Numbered from the stretch's first letter, positions 10,100-21,009 are shown. The stretch: 64,000 nt of DNA from Dryocosmus kuriphilus (GCA_038277395.1 CM076196.1:94432385-94496384), one strand, 5' to 3'. Translations and numbers: made by a program. Notes: generated by a model not told the origin, from the sequence alone.

Positions 10100-12835
10100 A
10101 CACTTAAAAAAATTTTGTTAATTCAAAATTTTGAAAAATGCGAATTTCGAAAACAGAAAAGTTGTGCTGACTTGTGCTAGGTGAGCACAAAAAAAGACTT
10201 TCATGTCATTTTTTACTCAGATAATTATTTCTGATAATAATAACTCGAAAAAATTTTGTTGACCCAAAATTTTGAAAAACGCGAATTTAAAAAAAAAGTG
10301 AAGTTGTGCTGAGTTGTGCTAGGCGAGCACAGCAGAAGAGTCGTATGACATTTTCCACTCAGATTTATATTTTTCATAATAACCACACTTAAAAGAATTT
10401 TGTTGATTCAAGATTTTGAAAAATGCGAATTTCGAAAAAAGAAAACTTGTGTAAAATTTTCCGTTCTTTCAGAATCTGTAGTCAAAAATTCATTTTCTTC
10501 TAAAATAAACACATTCGACCTTCAAATGACCTTGACCTCCACTACTTGGGGTCAAACAGACCTCGATTTCGAATTCAGCGACCCGAGAAACATATAGGTT
10601 GATTGTTTATTTTACTCAAATGACATTTTTTCAAATTTGACCTTAAAATGCCTTTGACCCAGACTGATGGAGTGAAACGGACCGCGGATTCGTGATCAGC
10701 GGGCGAAATTACATGGGAATATATGTGTCACGTTAAAATATCAGAGAGATGATTTTCTTTTGTGTGCCGGTGTAATTATTTCTCACAATAATTACACTCG
10801 AAAGCATACTGTTGACCCAAAATTTTGAAAATTGCGAATTTAAAAAAAAGTAAAGTTGTGCTGAGTTGCGCTAGGCGAGAACAACAGAAGGCTCTTATGA
10901 CACTTTTCACTCAGATTGATATTTTTCATAATATAACCACATTTGAAAAACATTTTTTTTAACCCAAAATTTTGAAAAATGCGAATTTTGAAAAAGGTAA
11001 AGTTGTGCTAAGTCGTGCTGGGCTGGCACAACAAAAAACTTCAATGACATTTATCACTCAGATTGATATTTTTCAAAATAATCACACTTGAAGTTTTGTT
11101 GATTCAAAATTTTGAAAAATGCGAATTTCGAAAAAAGAAAGCTTGTGCTGAGTTGTCCTAGGTAAGCATAAGAAAAATACTTTGATGGCATTTTTTATTC
11201 AGATAATTATTTCTCATAATAGTTACACTTGAAAAATTTTGGTTGACCAAAATTTTAAAAAATGCGAATTTTCAGAAAAGTGAAGTTGTGCTGCGTTGTG
11301 CTAGGCGAACACAACGGAAGATTCGTATGACATTTTTCACTCAGATTTATATTTTTCATAATAATTACACTTGAAAAAATTGTAATTCAAAATTTTGAAA
11401 AATGCGAATTTGGAAAACAGAAAAGTTGTGCTGACTTGTACTAGGTGAGCACAACACCAAAAGACTTTAATGTCATTTTTTACTCAGATAATTATTTCTG
11501 ATAATAATTACACTCGATAAAATTTGGTGACCCAAAATTTTGAAAAATGCGAATTTTGAAAAAAGTGGAGTAGTGCTAGGTTGTCCTAGTCTAGCACAAT
11601 AAAAAAGTTTGACGACATTTATCACTCAGATTGATATTTTTCATAATAATCACACTTACCTAAATTTTGGTAATTAAAAATTTTGAAAAATGCGAATTTC
11701 TTTAAAAGAAAACTGGTGCTGAGTTGTGCTAGGTGAACACAACAAAAGACTTTAACGGCATTTTTTACTCATATAATTATTTCTCATAATAATTGCACTC
11801 GAAAAAATTGGGTTGACCCAAAATTTTGAAAATTGCGAATTTTGACAAAAGGAAAGTTGTGCTGAGTTGTGCTAGCGAACGCAGCAGAAGACTCGTATGA
11901 CATTTTTCACTCAGATTGATATTTTTCATAATAATCACACTTAAGAAAATTTTGTTATTCAAAATGTCGAAAAATGCGAATTTCGAAAAAAGAAAACTTG
12001 TGTTGAGTTGTGCTGGGTGAGCACAACAAAAGACTTTTAAGTCATTTTTTACTCAGATAATTATTCCTCATAATAATTACTCTCGAAGGAATGTTGTTGA
12101 CCCAAAATTTTGAAAATTGCGAATTTTGAAAGCAGTAAAGTTGTGCTATGTTGCGCTAGGCTAGCACAACAAAAAACTTTAATGTCATTTTTTACTCAGA
12201 TAATTATTTCTGATAATAATTACACTCGAAAGAATTTTTTTGACCCAAAATTTTGAAAAATGCGAATTTTAAACAAAAGTGAAGGAGTGCTGAGTTGTGC
12301 TAGGCGAGAACAACAGAAGGCTCATATGACACTTTTCACTCAGATTGATATTTTTCATAATATAACCACATTTGAAAAAATTTTGTTAACCCAAAATTTT
12401 GAAAAATGCTAATTTTTAAAAAAGTAAAGTTGTGCTAAGTTGTGTTAGGTTAGCACAAACAAAAAAAACTTTAATGACATTTATCACTGAGATTGACATT
12501 TTTCATAACAATCCCACTTAAGGAAATTTTGTTAATTCAAAATTTTAAAAATTGCGAATTTCGAAAAAAGAAAGCTTGTCCTGAGTTGCCCTAGGTAATT
12601 ACAAGAAAAAACTTTGGTGGCATTTTTTACTTAGATAATTATTTCTGATAATAATTACACTCGATAGAATTCTGTTGACCCAAAATTTTGAAAATTGCGA
12701 ATTTAAAAGAAGGTGAAGTTGTGCTGAGTAATGCTAGGCGAGCACAACAAAAAACTTTGATGACATTTATCACTCAGATTAATATTTTTCATAATAATTA
12801 CACTTGAAGAAATTTTTGTTCATAAAATGTGTTCA
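10100..12835 (+). repeat. Tandem array of ~143-bp units (forward orientation)
   Basis: Units are spaced about 140-147 bp, judged by the recurring GAAAAATGCGAATTT landmark (10134, 10274, 10418, 10975, 11117 and so on). Two subtypes tend to alternate, one with GACCCAAAATTTTGAAAA and one with ATTCAAAATTTTGAAAA, suggesting a ~286-bp higher-order unit. Each unit carries a short hairpin around TTGTGCTAGGCGAGCACAA. The array is interrupted at about 10490-10740 by a GGTCA/TGACC-rich module like that in the neighbouring transposon. Confidence 0.85.
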
Positions 12836-13420
12836 AGTTTAATTATGCTGAAAAATATTGATCTGAGTGGAAAATGTCAGTAAAGTCTTTTGTTGTGTTC
12901 ACCTAGCACAAATCAGCACTACTTCACTTTTTAAAAATTGGCATTTTAAAAATTTTGGCTCCACAAAATTTTGTCAAGTGTGGTTATTATGAAAAAAATC
13001 AATCTGAGTGAAAGATGTCATACGACTCCCCTGTTGTGCTCGCCTAGCACAACTCAGCACAACTTTTCTGGTTTCGAAATTAGCATTTTTCAAAATTTTG
13101 AATAAACAAAATTCTTTTAAATGTGATTATTATGAAAAAATATCAAACTGAGTGAAAAATGTCATGCGAGTCTTCTGTTGTTCTCGCCTAGCACAATTCA
13201 TCACAACTTCACTTTTTTCAAAAATTCACAATTTTCAAAATTTTGGGTCAACAAAATTTTTCCAAGTGTAATTATTATTATAAATAATTATCTGAGTAAA
13301 CAATGCCATTAAAGTCTTTTATTGTGCCCGCCTAGCACAATTCAGGACAAGTTTTCTTTTTACGAAATTTTGAAATTTATCATTTTTTAGGGTTTCTTTA
13401 TTTGCTTTCTTTCGAAAATG
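12836..13420 (-). repeat. Inverted part of the ~143-bp array
   Basis: The same units continue in reverse orientation for about four copies, with the switch near 12835-12850. The element is therefore asymmetrically folded: about 19 units forward, about 4 reversed, then the inverted terminal segment at 13500-13803. Confidence 0.8.
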
Positions 13421-13829
13421 GTTTCAGATTTTGACTTTATATTTGCAGTACAGTAAGATGCGTTAGCACGTAGTTCCTAGCACAAGTTTTGAATTTTCAA
13501 AAAAACAAAATGGCCAGGCTCTTTTTTTTTTAAATATTGTTTTCTTCGAAAACGGTTTGTAATATCAAATTTTGCCTTGCAGCACATTCTTGTGTGTCTT
13601 TCATGTTACCCAGCACAACTTTTCTTTTTCGAAAAAATCAATTGGCTTGGCTGGCATAAAAAAATTTTATTTTTTATTTTTGGGGCCAAATTTTCATTTA
13701 AAAAAATATATTCTACGGCAAAAGAGAGCACAAATTTAGCCCAATTCAGCACAATTTTCTTTTTTATGAAATTTGAAGCTGGCGTTGCCAACTTCCTGGA
13801 CATCCATCTTTGGAAACCCATATCAAACC

Positions 13830-14200
13830 GCTGTTCGGCACTGAAGACCAAGGGTGTCCCAACCTCGTATACCTTGGTTGGTACATACAAACTTCGTTCC
13901 CCATGATTGTCCCGCTGATGTAAAAAGATGTCGGCAGTGTTATCAATACACTGGTTGGCCCAACCATTGCTACCCAAGGTTCGGCCAACGCTTTTTGACA
14001 ATGTTGGCCCAACTATCTAAACCAAAGTTCCTCCAATACTGCTGCCCAAAGTTGAACAAGCTCCGTTTACCATGATCGGCTCAACGATGGTAAAAGCCGC
14101 CGGCCAGTGTTATCATTGCCCTAACATTGTTTTACATAGTTGGGCCGACCTTTCAGTGGTTGGCCCGACCGTGGCCCGATGGCAAATTCGCACCTGGGGC
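13830..14200. repeat. Degenerate GTTGGCCCAAC-rich repeat
   Basis: Short related strings such as GTTGGCCCAAC, GTTGGGCCGACC and GGTTGGCCCGACC recur at irregular spacing, along with CAATGTT-type spacers. Open frames here are by-products of the repeat. It separates the foldback element from the Penelope-like copy and could be subterminal repeat of another DNA transposon whose body is absent. Confidence 0.5.
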
Positions 14201-14203
14201 TTC

Positions 14204-15850
14204 TATAATAAAATGAATGAAATGTTAAGTGATTTAAACACTTATGACAAAATGACCTCCAATCTTCTTAAAAAATTACAGGATACTAATTTCAAATTAT
14301 TAAATGATTGAAACAATAAAGGCTATTTAGGTAAAAGCATAAAAGAGAATAAAATTTCTACTACTAACACTAACATTGCCAGAATGTATGGTATTCCAAA
14401 GATTCATAAAAATAATTATCCAATTAAACCTGTAGTTTCTTACATTAATACAACCACACATTTTTTATATCGAAAACCATGAACAAAATTCTAACAGGAT
14501 CAAAACCAAAGTTTAAATCACACGTTAAAAGCTCAATTACCTTTCGCGATACCGTTAGTAAAATTAATATTCCTGATAATCATATTTTCATGTCACTTGA
14601 TGTTACTTCACTCTTTACAAATATTCCACAAGATTTATTCATAACTGGCATTGAGAATAGATGGTCTCAAGTTAACAAATTTACAAATATTCCTTTGGAT
14701 GATTTTAAAGAAGGTATTTCTCTCCTTATGAAGTTCACTTTTTTCCAATTTGATAATTGCTTTTAAAAACAAAGGTTTGGTACCCTTTGAGGTCACCCAT
14801 TTCTGGTATATTAGCTGAAATTGTACTCGAAATACAAGACTTAAAAAATTCAATTTAAAAAAAAAATTAGACTACAATCTTAATGCCTTCTTCAGGTGCG
14901 TAGATGATACCTTCCTTTTATTCCTAAAGACAAAGTTCAATATACTATTTCAATTTTCAACGACTACGATGAAAGACTTCAATTTACTAGTTAGTTAGAA
15001 AATGACAAATTAATTAGCTTTCTGAATATTAAAATTATTAGAAATAATTCAAATTACATAATAACTAATTGGTATAGAAAACACAAATATTCAGGCGGAC
15101 TCCTAAATTTCTTTTCAAACTATCCCACGTATCAAAAAATAGGCATTGTTAAAAATATAGTTGATTCAGCCATCTTTTTATCTAATCAATTGTTTCACCA
15201 TGAAAATTTGACATTAGTCAAAAAAATCTTGAAATACAATAATTATGCTGAAACTTTTATCGAAAAACATATAAACAATAGACTCTTGCAAATTAATAAT
15301 AGAGCTAATCGCAATCAAAATACATCAAGTAATAATAACTATACCATTGATAAAACTTTCGTTTCTTCCAATTTTCATTGGGACACGCATTATCAAATTC
15401 ACCGATTATTTTCCAATTTTAATATTGATACCATTTTCAAAATTGATTCCAAACTTGATCACATTATAAAATTAGGTAAAGACTCTTTGGATAAATTAGA
15501 ACAATGCAATGTAGTTTACAAACTTGAATGCGTGTGTGGTATGTCCTACATATAGGTCAAACTAAGAGATCCCTAATAAACGGAAGGAACGAACACTGTG
15601 AAAACATTGAACATTGTACTAAGAATCACAAAGAAATAGCTAAACATGTACATCTTAAACATAAGAGAATACCATCTTCTATTAAATGGGAAGATATTAC
15701 AATCGTACATAAAGAACCTAATTTCAAAAAAAAAAAACTCTTATAGAAATGTATCGTACTAAGAAAGAAGGCAACAATGCTCTGAACAAATTTACAGATT
15801 TACAATTTTATAATGCAGTATATAACAGAATTCTTAATTTCATTCACTAA
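14204..15850 (+). pseudogene. Penelope-like element, copy A: RT plus GIY-YIG, degraded
   Basis: Forward-strand fragments in order: an N-terminal stretch (14204-14311); ARMYGIPKIHKNNYPIKP, the RT finger block (about 14375-14440); MSLDVTSLFTNIPQDL, the block with the first catalytic Asp (about 14590); RCVDDTFLLF, the catalytic palm (about 14899); thumb and linker (15190-15500); CVCGMSYI then GQTKRSLI, the GIY-YIG nuclease start with a stop or frameshift between them (15530-15570); and a distal block with the probable catalytic Glu (IEMYRTKKEG, about 15745). Penelope RTs are telomerase-like and normally act with this nuclease. At least five breaks make this copy inactive, and it is 5'-truncated. 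Confidence 0.88.
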
Positions 15851-17962
15851 TTGAATCTTGTTTGAATTCTGCCGCCAAATTTTGATGTACAGTGGCTTCC
15901 ATACATATCTCCCTTTCATTGTGTTCTCTTTCCGTTCACGTATCATCTCCGTTTTGACAACACTCAATCCTTCTTGGATGGCTTGGTACATTCGTACCTG
16001 GTCATCAAAAAAGTTTATTAAAATATGTTTTTTATTATTAAAATCTCTCATGCTTAAAAATTATCACACAAAAAATTTTACAATGCCTTCAAATTTACAA
16101 AATCTCCAACATCTTTTTCCAGCTAAGGTAATCTTTTATATCTACTTATTAAATCCTAACCTCAATTTAAACAACTTTTGATTTTTCCTTTCCTTTTTAA
16201 ACATTATTACCTTCCAATCATTAACCTGAATTCCAGTATTCAGTATGCTTCAAAAAACGGTGTTTTACCTTGTTACAAATTTTTATTCAAAATCTTCTAA
16301 ATTGATACTCTTACTGAAAAATTTCTTTCTAACCACATGATAAAATTTTTTGAAAGAAACTTTTTTTTTATTTTTCAATGGATTTTGTATTACTATGTTG
16401 TAACCGTCGATATCACTATGTTTATTTGGTAATTTTTTTCAATTACTTTAAATTAGCAACCAATTTCAAACAGATCGTTTGTCGTTTTTTCACTCCTTTC
16501 AAGTGCTCTTATGTATTTTCTGTTAGATCTAGTCTGATGAGATTACCCAGATGGGTCAAAAAACCTTATTAAACCGTCTTTTAATTAAACGATTTTTTGT
16601 CTGGAAGAGTTCTTCTTCTGTCTTTTATCATTAATTCCCAGAACTAAAACTAATACTGAGGATTTCACATCTCTCCTCTTCACACTATATTTATGCGCAT
16701 TAACCGGTCTTCAATTTTCACAAATAAGTGAAGAAATAAATAATTTTTAATAAGCAGGATATTATCATATATTGGATACTATTTTTGTTTGCAAAAAAGC
16801 AATTGCTAAGCTTTAACAGATTTCAGGCTACACGAGGGTTAACCATTAATCGCCGTAGAGAGCTAGCCAATCAGAGAAGTGCATTTCATTCACTCACGTT
16901 ATCCTCATTTAAATTTCTGTTTTCACTTGCTCTTCGCGTGTGTTTCGCATCCTAGTTTTCAGCATCTTAATTTAATAATTGTTCAGTTTCAAATAAAATT
17001 TCGAATTACGTAATGTCTATAAGAAATCTGAGAAATTCAAACAGGCCTGTACGTAATTTGAAAAGGCAGGCGAAATTTCGTGGCTATCGTTGCTTCTTTC
17101 TACAAGTTTAGACACTTGGAAGGACAATGGTAATGTCGCCTTCATGTCGGAACCTTCCGTCCTAGCCATAAACGCATGCGTGCAAACCTGTATTCTAATC
17201 TCTTCAGATTACTAACCGATCCCCGGCCTAAAAGTTTATAGAAAGTTTCAGAAATTCGGGCGAAAACAGTTTAAGAGGCAGGTAAAATTGTATTGCCACC
17301 ATTGGTGTTCGTCTAGAAATTTAGAAGCTTAAAAACTAGAAAAGACAGGTGGCGTTTTATGTCGGCACCCTCTCCTCCCCATAAAGATCTCAAATTTTAT
17401 AAAAAAAGAAAAAAAATGTTAAAGGAATTTATGACCATGAAACATGAAAATTGATAATTTAGTTAAAATGAATGCTCTGCAATTTCCATCTCACGGAAAT
17501 TAAAGAATATTAGAACAAAGAGAAGAAAACGTAAAAAATATTGTAAAGAGGCATTACAAAAAATTTAGGTATTTAAAATATTCCTAGCTCTGTGATAAAG
17601 ATTATTTTGATAAATTATTATTAAAAAAAAAAAAAACAAGTTATTCATTAATTCACTTAGGTAAACCAAAAATTCTGCCTCGTCTGCTTTGCCGCTTGAA
17701 ATGATTCCTCAAAACATCTCCCTATTCTGTATTGTGATTGTTTTTTTATTTTTTAAAACATTTTTTTCAAAAAAGTCAATGAGGTAAAATCGGCAACTTG
17801 ATTTTTATTTTTTACATTTTAGTCAATAATAAACTTACTATTTCGAACGTTTAAAAATGTTCAATAATTATTTGAAATAATTTCTGTCACAAGTTGAAAG
17901 TCCTTTACATTAATTTATTTTGTGTAATGCGTCTTTACAATCTCTTTGACTTTTTCTGAACA
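15851..17962. other. Penelope 3' flank and unassigned AT-rich DNA with a diverged duplication
   Basis: No gene is supported. The first ~700 bases probably belong to the 3' region of Penelope copy A. Two related ~155-bp segments lie at about 17018-17170 and 17235-17390. They share TATA-GAAA, AAATTC, GGCAGG and ATGTCGGAACC-like landmarks in order, so they look like an old tandem duplication. The short frames here, including 16378-16572, resemble nothing I know. Confidence 0.4.
16534..16561 (+). ncRNA. Decayed hammerhead-ribozyme-like core downstream of Penelope copy A
   Basis: CTGATGA (16534-16540) is followed by a helix-II-like segment with ACCC...GGGT pairing, closed by G and C. Then AAAA appears where a hammerhead needs GAAA. 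Orientation and position (downstream of the copy A coding end, same strand) match the ribozyme in Penelope terminal repeats. The missing G predicts loss of activity. No convincing helix III or cleavage site follows. Confidence 0.35.
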
Positions 17963-18298
17963 TCACGAAGATGGCCACACCGCTTGAGGTGAGTACATAT
18001 GGAGAATAACACGCTCCTATATATACACGTATAGGTTGTACGCTGTCACCTCCGTGTAGACTGTAGTCGACCCTACGTTCTCGCCTCCCCTATTTTCCGT
18101 GTTTATATTTAAAATATTTATGCATATAGACGCTAAGGAGGACCCATTAAACAGGTTTCTCAAGAGAGGGGTAACAACGTCGTACATTCTTTAATATGTA
18201 TTTTTTAGATATAACACGTACGAAGTCACCTCACTTGTATAGATAGAAACGGGTCATTCTTCATACATACTGACTTCAAGCGGTGTCGCCATTTTCGT
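17963..18298. mobile_element. MITE-like element with ~45-bp terminal inverted repeats
   Basis: The left end reads TCACGAAGATGGCCACACCG; the right end, reversed, reads TGACGAAAATGGCGACACCG. The similarity continues for about 45 bases through CTTGA-GT-AGTA-ATATG-AGAAT. At about 335 bp with no coding capacity it fits a small non-autonomous DNA transposon. The target duplication is not clear. From 18299 to 18540 I see nothing recognisable. Confidence 0.65.
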
Positions 18299-18554
18299 CA
18301 GGTATGTGCATTGTGCGTATTGCTCATACCTGCATCCATGACACGCAGGTAACAGAGTCTAGTCACCATCAAAACTTTTGTATGCCCCGAAAGCGCTTTC
18401 GCAAAATAATAAGAAGAGCCTTTTTATAATGCAGTCGCCATTAACACTTCTGCATGTACTGAGAGGGCTAGACTTTACAGGTAACTTTGGGGTAACTTTG
18501 GCTTAGAATATATATTCGATAATTTTGGCCTTTAGTCTAGAAATGAATTGAAAC

Positions 18555-18582
18555 CTTCAAATAAAGGTATCTTTATTTGAAG
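18555..18582 (-). repeat. Perfect 12-bp-stem hairpin at the Penelope 3' end
   Basis: CTTCAAATAAAG and its exact complement are separated by four bases (GTAT). On the transcribed minus strand it lies about 20 bases downstream of the predicted ribozyme. It also contains AATAAA-like text, so it may mark the RNA 3' end. Confidence 0.6.
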
Positions 18583-18591
18583 CTAAAGAAC

Positions 18592-18655
18592 ATACAAATC
18601 GTCGATGCATTTCGCCATGATATCATGGACTCATCAGGACTGGAAAAATACGTAT
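18592..18655 (-). ncRNA. Hammerhead ribozyme of the Penelope-like element
   Basis: On the minus strand the core CTGATGA (18637-18631) is followed by helix II, a CCATGAT/ATCATGG palindrome closed by G and C, and then GAAA (18613-18610). TGCA (18609-18606) is self-complementary and would form helix III between two RNAs. The predicted cleavage site is the UC at 18605-18604. Helix I forms from GTC just before the core with GAC just after the site (18603-18601), extended by ATAC/GTAT across an internal loop. Hammerheads are established in Penelope-like terminal repeats. All invariant core bases are present. Confidence 0.8.
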
Positions 18656-19003
18656 ATAATAATAGAAAACGATATAAAAGATCGAAGCAATAAATTTAAA
18701 ACGTTTACAAGATAGGGTATCTTACCATCGTGAAATGATTAAAAATTGCTTTCCATAGCTAAATCCATAATGAATTCCAAAAAGACTTTTTTTAAAAAAC
18801 ACGTTGACATTTTTAGGTTAGTTTCTACTGGAAAGTGGAAAAATACAAAGAATTATAAATTATAGTTAAATGAAGGTAGATTAATTATTAGAGCTGTTAT
18901 GAGAAATGTTAACTTACCAAAAAAATAGAATTTAAAGTTGAGTTCCATATTTTTATATGAGAAAATTGAAAAAATTGAGGTTGACCACATGGTCGTTGTT
19001 TAG

Positions 19004-20398
19004 CTATGGCAAGTAGGTTAGGAACTGAAACAAGCTACAATTGAAATTTAAAATCAGGGAATGATTGAATAATATCATGATATATATAATCGAGAGGTTT
19101 TCTGTGTCAGATCTAAAATTAATACTATCTTCATTTTTAACAATATTAATAATTTCTAAAATATTCCTTTTATAATAATTGCTTTCAAAATTTAAAATTT
19201 TAACATTCTTTGAATTGAAATCAAATTTATGATCTAGAGTTGTACTGTGATTACATAAAGCTGTATTAGTGAGTTTTTTATTTTGGCTATTGATGTGTTC
19301 AGAAATTCTCTCCCTGAGTGGGCGCTTTGTTTGACCAATGTACATTTTATTACAGTTTTTGCAAGAAATTTCATATATTAAATTTGTTTTTTCGAATTTA
19401 GGAATTTTGTCTTTGATTGTAGGTATTAATATATCGGAGAGTTTATTTTTAATTGAGAAAACAATAGTTATATTTAGTTTTTTACAAATTCTTATTAATG
19501 AATTGTACAAGTATTCAGCGTAAGGTAAAGTGATGATTTTTAAGAAATCGATTTTTTTATTATTGGTTTGATCGTCAATACATAAGTTATTATTAAATTG
19601 TTCCAGGTATTTTAATCTCTTTTTAATATTGTAGATGATAAAATCATGTGGGTAGTTGTTATTAATTAAATTATTGTAAATGAAATTGATATTTTTATTT
19701 AAAAATTGAGGTTCTGAGAATTTATAGGCTCTATCAATAAGACTTGTAATTACTCCTTTTTTATGATTTTGATGGTGATTGGAGAAGTAATTTAGATTAC
19801 GACCAGAATAAGTAGGTTGGTGAAACCAATCTGTTTCAATGAAACCTTTTTGAAAAATAATTGTTAAGTCAAGAAAGTTGATTTTTTTGTTAATTGATTC
19901 TTCTAAAGTAAATTGTAAAGATCCACCTTTACTATTGAATTCTTTTAAGATATCAGAAATATAATCTTTGTGTATACATAATATAGTATCATCTACAAAA
20001 CGGTAGTAAAAAATGATTTTAAATTTGGAATTTTTAATAATACTGTTTTCTAAGTTTTGCATAACTATTTCAGCAAGTATAGGTGAAATAGGTGAGCCCA
20101 TAGGTGTTCCGAACTTTTGTTTATAGATTGTATAGTTAAATTGAAAATAAATGTTATCAGTGCATAATTTTAAAGCTTCATCAAATTGTTTGTAATTTAA
20201 AAAGGTGTAATTTTTTATCAAGTTCCATTTTTCTTTAACTAATTTATTAACAAAATTAATGTCAATATTAGTGAACATAGAAACAGCATCGAGAGAACAA
20301 ATAGTGAAATCATCTGGAATGTTTATATGTTTAATTTTATTCAAAAAATCAAAGCTATCTTTTATAGTGTATTTAGAATTATTACAAATATTATTCAA
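19004..20398 (-). CDS. Penelope-like RT and GIY-YIG endonuclease (main open frame)
   Basis: A 464-residue uninterrupted frame. RT blocks: SLDAVSMFTNIDI with a catalytic Asp (about residue 35-45), FGTPMGSPISPILAEIVMQN (about 115-135) and YRFVDDTILCIH with the paired catalytic Asp (about 157). The C-terminal GIY-YIG nuclease begins with ISCKNCNKMYIGQTKRPLRE (about 343), followed by H-rich NHSTTLDHKF and ILEIINIVK with the probable catalytic Glu (about 412). In Penelope elements the nuclease is thought to cut target DNA. The start used here is an internal Met; the true N terminus lies in the broken upstream frames. Confidence 0.9.
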   Translation of the reverse strand: MNNICNNSKYTIKDSFDFLNKIKHINIPDDFTICSLDAVSMFTNIDINFVNKLVKEKWNLIKNYTFLNYKQFDEALKLCTDNIYFQFNYTIYKQKFGTPMGSPISPILAEIVMQNLENSIIKNSKFKIIFYYRFVDDTILCIHKDYISDILKEFNSKGGSLQFTLEESINKKINFLDLTIIFQKGFIETDWFHQPTYSGRNLNYFSNHHQNHKKGVITSLIDRAYKFSEPQFLNKNINFIYNNLINNNYPHDFIIYNIKKRLKYLEQFNNNLCIDDQTNNKKIDFLKIITLPYAEYLYNSLIRICKKLNITIVFSIKNKLSDILIPTIKDKIPKFEKTNLIYEISCKNCNKMYIGQTKRPLRERISEHINSQNKKLTNTALCNHSTTLDHKFDFNSKNVKILNFESNYYKRNILEIINIVKNEDSINFRSDTENLSIIYIMILFNHSLILNFNCSLFQFLTYLP

Positions 20399-20942
20399 AG
20401 TTTTTAAAAAAAAAAATTGAAAGATTATGCATAGGTGAATTTATAAATGATGTTATTGGTCTGGCAGATAAGTCAGGTTTATGCAGTTTGATTAAGCCAT
20501 ACATAAGAGGAGGAAGACCATTAGTACATTTAAGAAAATTAGCAGCCTTTTTTTCAATTAGGTTTTTTTTAATCCAATTATTTACCATATTGTTTAATTT
20601 ATGGTAAGTTGAATATTTTTGGTCGGATTCTTAATAATTTCATATGTTTTATTATCATTTAGCATATTAAGCATTTTTTTATTGTATTTTTCCTTTTCAA
20701 TAATAATTGTAATATTACTTTTGTCAGCGTGACTAATTAAAAGGTTAGGATTTTCTCTGATAAATTTTTTAGTTTCTCTAAATTTACATTCACGAAGTTT
20801 TTGATTGGGATTCCATTGAATTTTTGATACTAAATATTTTTTGAAAATAGAAGTTAAATTACTACGGAGACAATTTAAATCTTTGTCACAAATTTTTAAT
20901 GATTTATTCTCGATACCTAAAATAAAATCTGTATAAGGTAAA
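20391..20942 (-). pseudogene. N-terminal part of Penelope copy B, separated by frameshifts
   Basis: Two frames precede the main one. 20588-20391 reads GLPPLMYGLIKLHKPDLSAR, the RT finger block with the conserved YGLIKLHK. Upstream, 20942-20594 reads LPYTDFILGIENKS then LLISHADKSNITIIIEKEKY, the usual region before RT. A stop separates the two frames, and an A/T run near 20400 shifts into the main frame. The first ~23 codons of the longest computed frame here (upstream of 20942) are CACTA-1 terminal sequence, not Penelope protein. Confidence 0.8.
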
Positions 20943-21009
20943 CCCGTGTGGAAATACACCGATTTGACCCTGCCAGAAGAAGGTTTCTGGGTGGAATCCG
21001 ACCGGGTCA

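Larger units (their letters stand above)
9599..13803. mobile_element. Non-autonomous foldback element with 9-bp target duplication
   Basis: The ends are inverted copies reading ATGTCCAGGAAGTTGGC from the left and its complement on the right. The inverted similarity extends about 300 bp inward. The direct repeat CCATCTTTG flanks both ends (9590-9598 and 13804-13812), a 9-bp target duplication. This size and the long inverted ends suggest a Mutator-like mobiliser, though 8-bp hAT-type boundaries cannot be excluded. The interior is almost entirely tandem repeats and has no transposase. Open frames inside it (for example 9679-10107) are lysine-rich by-products of A-rich repeats. Confidence 0.8.
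18540..20942 (-). mobile_element. Penelope-like element, copy B, 5'-incomplete
   Basis: On the minus strand this holds a nearly complete RT plus GIY-YIG open frame, a ~350-bp 3' region, a hammerhead ribozyme and a terminal hairpin. At its 5' side the coding sequence stops exactly at the left end of CACTA-1 (20943). The missing N-terminal part is not recognisable beyond the right end of CACTA-1. Either the element was 5'-truncated before CACTA-1 landed beside it, or the remainder has been lost. Confidence 0.88.

Noticed and set aside
9679..10107. 142-codon basic frame resembling a nuclear protein
   Set aside because: The lysine and phenylalanine content comes from A-rich foldback repeats; the opposite strand is equally open and the units are not coding elsewhere in the array.
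5757..13803. A CRISPR-like array suggested by regular repeats
   Set aside because: Spacing repeats are ~118 or ~143 bp with no unique spacers, lie inside transposon ends or a foldback element, and the context is eukaryotic.
15800..16181. Overlapping frames on both strands after Penelope copy A
   Set aside because: Neither shows a domain, and both fall in the probable 3' non-coding region of the element.
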